Source: CBDCZY01 sp965224745 (GTDB taxonomy: Bacteria > Pseudomonadota > Gammaproteobacteria > Methylococcales > Methylomonadaceae). Taken from it: DNA of 64,000 bases. Where the stretch lies: positions 434,001 through 498,000 of the forward strand of contig CBDCZY010000010.1 of NCBI GenBank assembly GCA_965224745.1. The letters run 5' to 3'. Shown piece after piece: positions 19,155 through 27,895 of this stretch (positions are counted from its first letter, which is position 1; each line of letters opens with the position of its first letter). Under the pieces are notes generated by a model. It did not search any database, was not told the DNA's origin, and worked only from the letters and a program-made list of their open reading frames with translations. The translations under genes and the position numbers were made by a program.

Positions 19155-19613
19155 TTACTCTGATATTTTTACTGCAAGTACGTCACAGATTGCTTGGTGT
19201 AAAATCTTATTTGCTGTTGATCCAAGGAGCAGTTCTAAACCATGTCTTCCATGTGAGCCTACTACAATCAGGTCAACAATATTTTGTTTGGCAATGCCCA
19301 TAATTTCTTCAGTTGGCCTGCCCCGAATAAGCCAGCGATTGGCTTGGGGGATTTGCAGAGATTCTGCGGTGGTATTGATTTTATCAATGCGCTCAGCTAA
19401 TAAATTTGAATCAAAAGCCTCACTTGCTGTGAAATCTTCTTGTAATGGTATGATTGTTCCATAAGCTGTATCAGGCATTATGATATCGTCAACTACATGA
19501 ATGATGCTTAGTTTAGCTTGGTTTTCAATCGCTAACAATTTAGCTTTTTCAGCAAATTTAAAATGGTGTTTGGAAAAATCGGTTGCTAGTAATATATTTC
19601 GGTAATCTGACAT
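19155..19613 (-). CDS. Universal stress protein, UspA family
   Basis: A 152-residue single-domain Usp protein. It begins NILLATDFSKH, the usual first strand and Asp of the nucleotide-binding fold, and has VVGSHGRHGLELLLGSTANKIL near the C-terminus, the Gly-rich ATP-binding-type motif. Such proteins are cytoplasmic dimers induced by stress or starvation; partner and role here are unknown. It is convergent with lon, with a palindromic repeat between them, and divergent from glnS. Confidence 0.88.
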   Translation of the reverse strand: MSDYRNILLATDFSKHHFKFAEKAKLLAIENQAKLSIIHVVDDIIMPDTAYGTIIPLQEDFTASEAFDSNLLAERIDKINTTAESLQIPQANRWLIRGRPTEEIMGIAKQNIVDLIVVGSHGRHGLELLLGSTANKILHQAICDVLAVKISE

Positions 19614-19937
19614 TTCTTCAAGGTTATTGTTTAGCGACCTTAACCAACGTGTGGGTTATTGCCCATAAATTGAACAATTCATGTCGAGGGTGAGTGAATG
19701 TTGAATTCAAATTCTAGCATCATTCACGAAGATAATCAGTGACTCAATAAATAGTGAATGTGACACTTCCTAGAGTGAACTTTCTAAGAGAAACAGGTCA
19801 ATAGCAAAATATTATCGTGATTTGTTAACGGTCAGTTTTTTGATAGTAATCAATGACATCATGACAGAATTTTTTGTTCAACCCAATTTATATTACTTAT
19901 CCATTTCGACTTTGTTCTTATTACGCAAATAAAATCA
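19614..19937. other. Divergent usp/glnS intergenic region with GTGAATG repeats
   Basis: No gene is seen. The heptamer GTGAATG occurs at 19694 and 19754 and inverted (CATTCAC) at 19721, so three copies lie within 67 bases. They could form an operator for one of the divergent genes. No clear sigma-70 pair is assigned. Confidence 0.4.
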
Positions 19938-21599
19938 ATGAGCTCAACAGATAGCAATTCTTCATCCAATTTCATTAGGCACATAATCGCACAGGATTTG
20001 AGAGACCATAAAAATAAGGGAAAAGTACTCACTCGTTTTCCTCCTGAGCCTAATGGTTATTTGCATATTGGGCATGCCAAATCAATCTGTTTAAATTTTA
20101 CCATGGCAGCCGAGTTTAATGGCTTTTGTAACTTGCGCTTTGACGATACTAATCCGGAAAAAGAAAGTGTTGAATTCATGGAGGCTATTGAACGCGATGT
20201 TGAATGGCTTGGTTTTAAATGGGCTGAAAAGCATCATGCCTCGGATTATTTTGAGCAACTCTATAACTATGCAGTGCAATTAATCAAAAATGGTGATGCT
20301 TATGTCGATAGTTTGAATGCAGAGCAAATACGTCATTATAGAGGCACCTTGACTGAGTCCGGCAAAGAAAGCCCGGACAGAAATCGCTCTGTTGAAGATA
20401 ACCTAACCTTATTTACAGGCATGCGGAAGGGTGAGTTTGATGATGGAAAATATGTGCTACGCGCTAAGATCGATATGGCGTCTCCCAATATCAATATGCG
20501 TGATCCAACCCTATACCGTATTCGGCGCACCCATCATCAAAGGACTGGAGATGATTGGTGTCTTTATCCGATGTATGATTATACTCATAGTATATCGGAT
20601 GCCATCGAGGGCATTACCCATTCGCTATGTACCTTAGAATTTGAAGACCATCGTCCATTATACGACTGGGTTTTAGAAAAATTACAAACACCGTGTCACC
20701 CTCAACAAATTGAATTTGCCAGGTTGCAACTAGAATATACTGTAGTCAGCAAACGAAAACTGGCTCAGCTAGTTAACGAGAAGCACGTAAAGGGCTGGGA
20801 TGATCCTCGGATGCCAACTATAGCAGGTCTTCGTCGGGCAGGCTATACAGCTGCCGCTATTCGTGATTTCTGTGAGCGTATCGGTATTACCAAAAAGGAT
20901 TCCTGGATAGAAATGGCGGTATTGGAAAATTGTATCCGTGAAGATCTCAACGAGAATGCACCTCGCGCGATGTCGGTGCTTAAACCATTGAAGGTGGTCA
21001 TTGAAAATTATTCTGATGATCAAGTTGAAATGCTGGAGATCAGTAATCATCCACAAAAACCTGAATTAGGCACTCGTAAACTACCTTTCACCAAAACTAT
21101 TTTTATCGAGCAAGATGATTTCGCAGAAAGCCCACCTCCAAAATATAAGCGACTCATTGAGGGAGGTGAAGTACGGTTGCGTAGTGCCTACATAATAAAA
21201 TGTAACCAAATCATTAAAGATGAAGCGGGCCATATTGTTGAATTACGTTGCAGCTACGACCCAGAAACGTTAGGGAAAAAACCAGAAGGAAGAAAAGTCA
21301 AAGGGGTGATTCATTGGGTGTCGGAACAACATTCGCTTCCTGCAGAAATACGCTTATATGATCGGCTTTTTCGTGTTTCTAACCCTGAATCACAAGATGA
21401 TTTTCTTGATGCAATCAACCCAGACTCGTTTGAAATACTTACAGCCAGTCGAGTGGAAGCGAATCTGGCGGCTGCTAAATCTGGAGACCGTTTCCAGTTC
21501 GAACGTACCGGTTATTTTTGTATAGATTCAGTAGATAGTTGTGCTGAAAGCCTGGTGTTTAATAGAACGGTTACCCTTCGAGATACTTGGCTCAAATAG
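19938..21599 (+). CDS. glnS: Glutaminyl-tRNA synthetase
   Basis: GlnRS charges tRNA-Gln directly; its presence is typical of Gammaproteobacteria and argues against sole reliance on the Glu-tRNA amidotransferase route. The 553-residue class I enzyme has FPPEPNGYLHIGHAKS (HIGH motif near residue 43), RFDDTNPEKE, and VVSKRKL as the KMSKS equivalent, followed by the C-terminal anticodon-binding beta-barrels. No strong ribosome-binding site precedes the ATG. It is a single-gene unit. Confidence 0.96.
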   Translation: MSSTDSNSSSNFIRHIIAQDLRDHKNKGKVLTRFPPEPNGYLHIGHAKSICLNFTMAAEFNGFCNLRFDDTNPEKESVEFMEAIERDVEWLGFKWAEKHHASDYFEQLYNYAVQLIKNGDAYVDSLNAEQIRHYRGTLTESGKESPDRNRSVEDNLTLFTGMRKGEFDDGKYVLRAKIDMASPNINMRDPTLYRIRRTHHQRTGDDWCLYPMYDYTHSISDAIEGITHSLCTLEFEDHRPLYDWVLEKLQTPCHPQQIEFARLQLEYTVVSKRKLAQLVNEKHVKGWDDPRMPTIAGLRRAGYTAAAIRDFCERIGITKKDSWIEMAVLENCIREDLNENAPRAMSVLKPLKVVIENYSDDQVEMLEISNHPQKPELGTRKLPFTKTIFIEQDDFAESPPPKYKRLIEGGEVRLRSAYIIKCNQIIKDEAGHIVELRCSYDPETLGKKPEGRKVKGVIHWVSEQHSLPAEIRLYDRLFRVSNPESQDDFLDAINPDSFEILTASRVEANLAAAKSGDRFQFERTGYFCIDSVDSCAESLVFNRTVTLRDTWLK

Positions 21600-21910
21600 C
21601 AATTAAATATCACTCTTTATCCAAGTCATTTTTGTTATTAACGACTGGTGAATTATTGCCAGGCATTTGGATCGTGACGAATAAAGATGTGAATTCCCAG
21701 CTAAGATTTTTATGCGCCTTAACAAAGCGGATACGAAATAAATTGTAAGAAATTTTAAAATAAGTAGACTAACGTAACTTAATGCAACGGCACGTTCTAA
21801 TGAGTTAGCAGGTGAGGTTATTATAATAAAAATGCATTATATCTTTGTTGTTTGGTATAGACATATCATGGTTTGTCACTATTTCTTACTTAATTAAAAG
21901 GAGACTAATA
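21600..21910. other. 311-bp intergenic stretch before the haem-motif protein
   Basis: AT-rich, with no gene recognised. An in-frame extension of the next gene back to 21845 is rejected because AAAAGGAG lies just before the ATG at 21911. The region presumably carries that gene's promoter. Confidence 0.4.
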
Positions 21911-22597
21911 ATGTTTAATCGAATCATGTTATCCGCATTAATAAGTATGTTAGGAGTGAGCAATGCTTACGCCATAGAACCAACTTATGATGGAGAAGAG
22001 GGTATTAAAGCTCAAGTTTTTGAGACTAATTGTTTATTTTGTCATTCTTCAACATTATCAGGGAGTGATCGAAATGGAGCTCCTTCGTCAATAAATTTTG
22101 ATAGTTTTGAAGGGGCTTCAGCGAGTGCTGAGCAGGCTATTGAAGCGGCAGTAGAGCAAATGACAATGCCGCCATCATCGAGTAATGCACAACTCTTAAA
22201 TGATGAGCAAAAAACGGCAATGTTAGCTTGGAAAGAAGCGGGATTCCCGAAGGAAACTGGTGTCGACAGTTCTGCATCGTATGATTTTGGTACAGAAATT
22301 CTTACGTTACCTATCGTCAAAGTCGATGACTCTTATTTCAAAGCCACCTTGAAATTTTTGCAAAGCGCAGATAGCCCAACCGGATTTTCATTCGTGCTCG
22401 AGACTGCTGAAGAGATTACCGAAATGTCTGATGATGCAGCTTTTTTTGATGCATCTCAAGGGCTGGTAACCTTGCCATCGGTAAGTCTCGTAGAGAATAA
22501 TGTTGAACAAAGTAAAGCCTCTGCGAAGATGGTTTTAATAGAGGGTGTCACACCATTAACATTTGACGTTACATCAGTAGAAACTCTGGCAGAATAG
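21911..22597 (+). CDS. Secreted protein with a single c-type haem motif
   Basis: The start at 21911 is set by AAAAGGAGACTAATA upstream and gives a clean signal peptide (MFNRIMLSALISMLGVSNAYA, cleaved about residue 21). One haem-binding CxxCH occurs as CLFCH near residue 43, with a possible distal Met in EQMTMPPSS, so this is probably a periplasmic monohaem cytochrome c-like domain. The remaining ~100 residues contain two similar beta-rich segments, LTLPIVKV and VTLPSVSL, suggesting an internal duplication. Partner and electron acceptor are unknown; the neighbouring halogenase-like gene faces it. Confidence 0.72.
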   Translation: MFNRIMLSALISMLGVSNAYAIEPTYDGEEGIKAQVFETNCLFCHSSTLSGSDRNGAPSSINFDSFEGASASAEQAIEAAVEQMTMPPSSSNAQLLNDEQKTAMLAWKEAGFPKETGVDSSASYDFGTEILTLPIVKVDDSYFKATLKFLQSADSPTGFSFVLETAEEITEMSDDAAFFDASQGLVTLPSVSLVENNVEQSKASAKMVLIEGVTPLTFDVTSVETLAE

Positions 22598-22694
22598 GCC
22601 CCGTTGGTTTGGCTATCGTACTTTTCTCCGTTGGACCAATGAGTTTTGATTAATTTGCTTGATAAAGGGCTATTAAAATAATAAATTTATCTGG

Positions 22695-22746
22695 CAGCCG
22701 ACCGAGGTTTTCACTGCAGTGATAACTGCAATTCAACTTTCGGCTG
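22695..22746. terminator. Nested hairpin between convergent genes
   Basis: CAGCCGA (22695-22701) pairs with TCGGCTG (22740-22746), and inside it TGCAGT-GATA-ACTGCA (22715-22730) forms a perfect stem with a 4-nt loop. It lies between the convergent haem-protein and halogenase-like genes. There is no long T-run on either side, so it may be a structural repeat rather than a classical terminator. Confidence 0.4.
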
Positions 22747-22830
22747 TTAGGATATAAATTGCCAAAATTACGGCAGATATCAGATTAGTCTTATTGCGGC
22801 AGATAGCTCTATCCTTAGGAGCGAACTACT

Positions 22831-24462
22831 TTAGAAACCAAAAGCTTTTGGTGGAGTGGAAGTTTTTTTGTTGTTGAAAACAGCAAACACTTCGCTCAAA
22901 TGTTCTGAGGTGCCGGTACCAATAACGGGTGACTTTTTACTTAATTCTGGTGCTGTGCTTACGGCGAAACCAATAACCTCGTTGGCTAATTCTTCCAACA
23001 GAGAAATATTCGACGATAGTTGTTGGCATAATTCTTCATCGTTAAAATCCTTAGTTAAAGTTTGATTCAATGATCGTAAAAAAGAGATTTTTGTGTAGTC
23101 GATAAAGGTATTTGGAAGATTTGGTGTCTCTTGTTCGGTTGCGTTCCATTCCCGAAAAAAGCGTTGCATATCCATGTTGAGACGATAAACTTGTTCAAGA
23201 TATGTTGAGCCCTTTTGCATGAAGGGTAAGTCACAAAGTTTATTATTAAAGAATAACAGGGCAATACTGCCCCAATAGTTACAATAATCCCAAATAATTT
23301 TAATGCTCATTATTTTGGCATTTCCCATCAGTGGATATTGATCTTCATAGATGGTTAAAAAGGCTAAATAAATATTGCGGAACATCCTTTCGTAGTGTTT
23401 TACTTCTTCCTTAATGGGTTGACCACTTATTTGCTTGGTAATCATGTCGCACAGAAAACTATTGCCGATCGCGATAAAATCACTGCCTGGCGAGTAGAAA
23501 GGGTCGACAAACATACCCGAATCGCCTGTAATTCCCCAGCCATCACCGGAATACATTTGCTTGCAGCCATGGGCATAATGTTTGAGTGATTTAAAATCTT
23601 GCAGGTGATCTCGCTCTTTTTCTATTATAGATGCACATTGTGGTTCAAGTCGTCCAAGCCAAGTCAGTGCTCGCTCAAAAGTATTATATTCTGCAAATGG
23701 ATGGATTTTAGCATCAGCGACAATGCCAATGCTGGTTGATCCAGAGGCCAAAGGGATGAGCCAAACCCAATAGCCATATCCAAATAAATGGTTAGTACTT
23801 AAATGGCGGCTGACTTTGACGCGTGACTGCCATGATGGATTGAAGCTCCAATCGTCAATACGAATAGTTTGACCAATTCTAAACCAGATTGCATTAACAT
23901 CATGGTATGCGGGTCTGCTAAGTTTGAGTTTCTTTTTTAATATGTTATTGCGACCTGATGCATCGATTACCCATTTTACCTCGGCAGTATGATGTTCTTT
24001 TAAATGCTCCATCTGGATCTGGTGAGCGTTTTTTCCTAGAGTAATCTCGGTAATTTTCGTGCCATCGAGAAAATCAATACCTAATTCTTGACATTCTTTA
24101 GCAAGGCTGTTTTCAAAACGTCCACGATCAATTTGAAAACTTGGTACAGGAGGAAAATCACTGGTTCCTAACTCTGGCCGCTCCGCAATGTCATGATTGC
24201 CGTGGATGGGGTAAAAAAAACGTAGGCCAAGTTTCGGTAGTTGCTCATCAAGCAGGTGTTGCAACCCGAGGATATTTTGGAAATAATGACTGCCTATTTC
24301 AACCGAGGACTCACCTACCTTATGAGCAGCCTCTGGTACCGGATGCTTATTCTTTTCCACCACGGAAATGCGTAGTTTAGCCATGCGCTTGCGCAGCTGA
24401 ATTGCCAAGCAAAGCCCCGAAAGACCACCGCCCATAATCAAAACATCGAATGAGTAGTGCAT
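22831..24462 (-). CDS. Flavin-dependent halogenase-like oxidoreductase
   Basis: A 543-residue flavoprotein with FAD motif GGGLSG near residue 11, HKVGESSVE (the GES segment near the flavin in halogenases), and YWVWLIP, which matches the WxWxIP motif that blocks monooxygenation in flavin-dependent halogenases. KLGLRFF near residue 85 aligns with the KxGxxF context of the catalytic lysine of phenol-type halogenases. GDSGMFVDPFYSPGSD is the second FAD-contact region. These signs support halogenase family membership; the halogen and substrate are unknown. No biosynthetic cluster or flavin reductase is adjacent, so other flavin chemistry is possible. The ~300 bp upstream, up to the IS, show nothing further. 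Confidence 0.72.
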   Translation of the reverse strand: MHYSFDVLIMGGGLSGLCLAIQLRKRMAKLRISVVEKNKHPVPEAAHKVGESSVEIGSHYFQNILGLQHLLDEQLPKLGLRFFYPIHGNHDIAERPELGTSDFPPVPSFQIDRGRFENSLAKECQELGIDFLDGTKITEITLGKNAHQIQMEHLKEHHTAEVKWVIDASGRNNILKKKLKLSRPAYHDVNAIWFRIGQTIRIDDWSFNPSWQSRVKVSRHLSTNHLFGYGYWVWLIPLASGSTSIGIVADAKIHPFAEYNTFERALTWLGRLEPQCASIIEKERDHLQDFKSLKHYAHGCKQMYSGDGWGITGDSGMFVDPFYSPGSDFIAIGNSFLCDMITKQISGQPIKEEVKHYERMFRNIYLAFLTIYEDQYPLMGNAKIMSIKIIWDYCNYWGSIALLFFNNKLCDLPFMQKGSTYLEQVYRLNMDMQRFFREWNATEQETPNLPNTFIDYTKISFLRSLNQTLTKDFNDEELCQQLSSNISLLEELANEVIGFAVSTAPELSKKSPVIGTGTSEHLSEVFAVFNNKKTSTPPKAFGF

Positions 24463-24758
24463 AAAGCTAGCTATAGTTACCAGTCGTTTTATGTAGTAAT
24501 AGCACTGTTATTGTGGAAATTTTTTAAAAGTCATTGAAAGCCAGTGTTTAGTCATATTACGCTAAATCACCATTATTTGATTTGGTTTTTTATACTAGGA
24601 TTTGATTTGATCGAAAGATAAACTTGAATCCCCAATTGCTGAAGCCATTCGGATCAGATGTCCTTAGTTGTTTTGGACAAAACTTTAGCTGAAATAACAT
24701 CCATTATTAAATTTTAATGGTTTCCCAGCGAGCTGGCCATGGGGGACAGACGGTGACA

Positions 24759-26156
24759 GTGACAGTATTTTCCAATTCAGAAATGAGTCTGAAATGTGCA
24801 TAAAAGTTAAGCCATTTTTTTCTGTTCAAAAATCTGGTTAAAAAGTTTCTGTCTTTCTTTTTTTAGGATTATAGCGGCCTGATTATCGGTTATTGCCATG
24901 GCAACCTGATCGAGTATCGCAAAGCTTATTCCCGGTTTCAAATATTTTTCACTGTCAGGTAGTGATTTGAGTTTGTCATAAGGTGTCATCATGTTTTTAT
25001 AGGGGTATTGCTTAGACTGCTTTCCTTTATCGTCGGTGATGATTTCAGGATAAAAGCAGGGCCTGTGATAGTTAACATAGGGGTACAAATACTTGATATT
25101 GAATTCATTCAGCCTCGCAGCCCATCTTTGTGGGATATGGGTATAGCCAAAAACCTTTCTGACCACCGCGGCATTTTTGCCTTCAACCAGTGCATTATCA
25201 TTGGTTTGTCGGGATCGTGATTTGGTCATTTCAATCAATAGCTTATTTAACAGGTTCTCTACGGGCTTGTTGATATATTCTGACCCATTGTCAGAGTGAA
25301 AACCTTTGATGATAAAGGGAAAAGTTTCCAGTATTTGTTCAAGCACGGGGATTAAAAAGTGTTCGCTGATTTTTTCAACGGATAAGATCATTTCAAACTG
25401 AGTGACTTCATCAACTACATTGATATGATAAACGCCTTTTTGCTTGTCCTGGTCGCCCTGGTGAACGGTATCAACGCGAAGGTATCCTGGCTGACCGTTG
25501 GCTTGTGGTTTTCTTTTGTCGCCAATGGCGATCTGCCTGGGTTTGGTTTTTTCAAAGTCTCTGCGCTGTAACTGATAGGTTTTTGATGCCCTCAGATTGT
25601 AGAGGTGTGAAACAGAGATTGTCGCCAGCTTTTGATACTGCTTCTCTCCGTACACCTGATAGGAACGCTCAATAAGCTTTTTCACGGCATGACCACAAGG
25701 TTTCTCATGCCATTCATCAATGTCTGCCAATAATCGAATATCGCGCTGAGAATATTTTCGGTTGAAACCATTGCCTCTTGCTGGGCTGTACCTGACGTAA
25801 CCGGTCTTTCGGTACTGCGCGATGAGACGTGTCATCTGCTGGCGGGAATAACCGGTTAGCTTAATCAGAAACCGACTAATGATGCCCTTGTCTTTTTTAT
25901 TGCAGGACAGGTAGTTGAATTTAACGAGTCCCTTTTGGATCAATTGATACCGCTCAGCTTTATTACCCGGTATCGAATAGGCTATCGATTGGTTGCCCTG
26001 TAAAAAGGATTCGAGGTGCTCTATTTGGGTTAAATTATCGATGTTCATAATCATTTTCATAAAGTGGATTATGAACAGAAAAGCTATTTCAGGCTCATTT
26101 TATACTGGAAATAAGGAGTCGTTTCAGACTCATTTCATATTGGACAAGACTGTGAC
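24759..26156 (-). mobile_element. Insertion sequence with integrase-type transposase and ~35-bp inverted ends
   Basis: The left end (24759-24794) and right end (26122-26156) are imperfect inverted repeats sharing GAAATGAGTCTGAAA and TCCAAT blocks. If the element proper begins CAGT at 24763 and ends ACTG at 26152, a 3-bp direct repeat TGA flanks it. That boundary is tentative. One transposase gene fills it, on the minus strand. It lies between the halogenase-like gene and the cobalamin riboswitch. Confidence 0.8.
24807..26060 (-). CDS. DDE integrase-core (rve) transposase
   Basis: A 417-residue transposase. The N-terminal third is a helix-turn-helix region (LIKLTGYSRQQMTRLIAQYR). The catalytic core carries the DDE triad as RVDTVH, GFHSDNGSEY and NDNALVEGKN. 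Spacing fits the retroviral-integrase-like superfamily. I cannot assign an IS family with certainty: the general form resembles proteins annotated as integrase or ISNCY. The frame is intact, so the element may still move. Confidence 0.83.
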   Translation of the reverse strand: MKMIMNIDNLTQIEHLESFLQGNQSIAYSIPGNKAERYQLIQKGLVKFNYLSCNKKDKGIISRFLIKLTGYSRQQMTRLIAQYRKTGYVRYSPARGNGFNRKYSQRDIRLLADIDEWHEKPCGHAVKKLIERSYQVYGEKQYQKLATISVSHLYNLRASKTYQLQRRDFEKTKPRQIAIGDKRKPQANGQPGYLRVDTVHQGDQDKQKGVYHINVVDEVTQFEMILSVEKISEHFLIPVLEQILETFPFIIKGFHSDNGSEYINKPVENLLNKLLIEMTKSRSRQTNDNALVEGKNAAVVRKVFGYTHIPQRWAARLNEFNIKYLYPYVNYHRPCFYPEIITDDKGKQSKQYPYKNMMTPYDKLKSLPDSEKYLKPGISFAILDQVAMAITDNQAAIILKKERQKLFNQIFEQKKMA

Positions 26157-26228
26157 TTGCTTGTTTATGCTTCAATTCTTATAATGTGACGTAAATAACG
26201 TTTTGGGTATTCTTGGAAGGAATGTGCT

Positions 26229-26396
26229 GAGAATTGAAATGGGAAGATGGTGTGTTAGGTTGCTACCTATCAAAGCCAACGCTGCCCCCGCAACGGTATA
26301 CAAGTAAAAGATTGGCATTTGCCACTGTGAGATTCATGTGAAGGCGCTAATCGTTAGAAATGTTCTTTACTTGTGAGCCCGGAGACCGACCTAAGC
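26229..26396 (+). promoter_or_regulatory. Cobalamin (AdoCbl) riboswitch
   Basis: Conserved blocks occur in order: GGGAAGATGGTG at the 5' side, GCTGCCCCCGCAACGG (26281-26296), GCCACTG (26321-26327), a GAAGGCG segment at 26339-26345, and the B12-box-like GAGCCCGGAGACCGACC ending near 26391. It lies 170 bases before cbtB, so B12 should repress cobalt uptake and corrin synthesis genes downstream. The expression platform is not clear by eye. Confidence 0.92.
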
Positions 26397-26568
26397 GTTC
26401 ATCGACTTTGTTCGCGGAGGGCGTTCAGATGGATTGACTGTTCCTGCGTTTGTCTTTCATCTGCCTGCCTGTAAACAAAACGAATCTGACATGATCAAGA
26501 GAAGATAATTGTTTACCTGTCATCGCTTGAAGATTTGTTCGTTGTAGTTTCTAGTCTAGGAGAAAAAA

Positions 26569-26766
26569 ATGTCCATATCACCTTTATCGACGGCTAAAGT
26601 TGAAACGCAATCAGAACCAAAGGCAGTAAAAGCAAGAAGGGCATCAAGCCTTGTAGTTGCTGCTTTAGGGCTAATTGTTCTGTATGGCGCTGGTTTTGCT
26701 GAAATTTCCTCATTACACAACGCTACACATGATGGTCGTCATTCCGCCGGCTTTCCATGCCATTAA
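26569..26766 (+). CDS. cbtB: CbtB, cobalt transporter small subunit
   Basis: A 65-residue protein with one predicted membrane helix (SLVVAALGLIVLYGAGFAEI) and a C-terminal tail HNATHDGRHSAGFPCH, whose histidines and cysteine are the hallmark of CbtB and probably bind cobalt. CbtB is predicted, with CbtA, to form a B12-regulated cobalt transporter. CTAGGAG precedes the ATG. It is the first gene after the riboswitch. Confidence 0.93.
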   Translation: MSISPLSTAKVETQSEPKAVKARRASSLVVAALGLIVLYGAGFAEISSLHNATHDGRHSAGFPCH

Positions 26767-26853
26767 GTAACGCGATTTAAGAAAACATTCTGCTTTTATC
26801 CATATATTTAGTGATTTAAGCGTCATCAATAGATCGGCCAGTAATACAAATCT

Positions 26854-27582
26854 ATGTTTAGCCAAGTAACGGTACGAAATCTTCTTGTCGCTGCGTTGTG
26901 TGCAGGTCTGGCTGCGGGCTTGTTGTTGAGCATCTTGCAGAGTATTCAGGTGATCCCAACACTTTTACAAGCTGAAGTTTATGAAAAAGAAGCGGGGGCA
27001 GCTAATTCTGAACAGTTCTCTACTGATCAGATAAAAGTTAACACGGAGCAACAAAAAGATGCAGTAGCATGGCGACCACGAAATGGGTGGGAACGCACTT
27101 TTTTCACAGCGATATCAAATATTTGCATTGCAGTTGGATTTGCGCTGCTTTTGGGAGCAGTAAGTCATTTTCGCGGTGGGATGAGTCGGTGGTATCATGG
27201 CCTGCTCTGGGGGTTGGCAGGTTATATCACTTTTTTTGTGGCCCCTTCTTTGTGTTTGCCGCCGGAGCTTCCGGGCACAGAAGCAGCCGATCTAAATGAT
27301 CGTCAACTTTGGTGGTTCATCACAGTGTTTGATACAGCCGCTGGGCTCTGGTTGCTGGTTTTTGCCAAAAATAATGTCAACAAAATTTTTGGCGTCATCT
27401 TGTTAATGTCACCACATGTTTTAGGTGCACCACAATCGGCAACCCACAGTAGTGCAGCTCCTGCTGAATTAGTGGATCAATTTATTGCTGCAACGGCTTT
27501 TGCGAATGTCATTTTTTGGCTTACTCTTGGGGCGATGATGGGCTTGTTTTCTTCCAAAGGTAAGGTTGCAAGACCAACTTAA
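26854..27582 (+). CDS. cbtA: CbtA, cobalt transporter membrane subunit
   Basis: A 242-residue membrane protein with about five hydrophobic segments. FRGGMSRWYHGLLWGLAGY and APSLCLPPELPGTEAADL are typical CbtA features; a conserved His/Trp-rich helix pair may carry the metal path. It follows cbtB by 87 bases. The predicted family function is cobalt import for the chelatases downstream. Confidence 0.92.
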   Translation: MFSQVTVRNLLVAALCAGLAAGLLLSILQSIQVIPTLLQAEVYEKEAGAANSEQFSTDQIKVNTEQQKDAVAWRPRNGWERTFFTAISNICIAVGFALLLGAVSHFRGGMSRWYHGLLWGLAGYITFFVAPSLCLPPELPGTEAADLNDRQLWWFITVFDTAAGLWLLVFAKNNVNKIFGVILLMSPHVLGAPQSATHSSAAPAELVDQFIAATAFANVIFWLTLGAMMGLFSSKGKVARPT

Positions 27583-27583
27583 T

Positions 27584-27895
27584 ATGCGCACTCACACCAA
27601 ACATGTCTTGATGTGCACAGGCCCAAGATGTACCGAAGAGGGTAAACAAGCCGAGAAAATGTTTCTGAAGCTGGCTAAAACGATTGACAAGTATCCTGAT
27701 CTTAAAGTCAAACGTACGCGCTCCAACTGTTTTGCTGTTTGTAAAAACGGCCCTATATTAGTCGTTTACCCAGAAGGAACCTGGTATCGCTGTATTGAAG
27801 AGTCGTCATTGGAAAGAATTGTGCAGGAGCATTTGCAAAATGGCCAAGAAGTCAGCGAACACGTTTTCCACCGGCTGGGTATAGGGGATGTCTGA
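27584..27895 (+). CDS. Thioredoxin-like [2Fe-2S] ferredoxin
   Basis: A 103-residue protein of the (2Fe-2S) ferredoxin domain group (COG3411). Cysteines at residues 11 and 16 (CTGPRC) and 49 and 53 (CFAVC) form a plausible cluster site. ATG at 27584, one base after the cbtA stop, is preferred to the in-frame TTG at 27566. Its 3' end overlaps cobN by 8 bases. In a cobalamin operon it may supply electrons for ring reduction or cobalt reduction; that role is inferred from position. Confidence 0.82.
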   Translation: MRTHTKHVLMCTGPRCTEEGKQAEKMFLKLAKTIDKYPDLKVKRTRSNCFAVCKNGPILVVYPEGTWYRCIEESSLERIVQEHLQNGQEVSEHVFHRLGIGDV

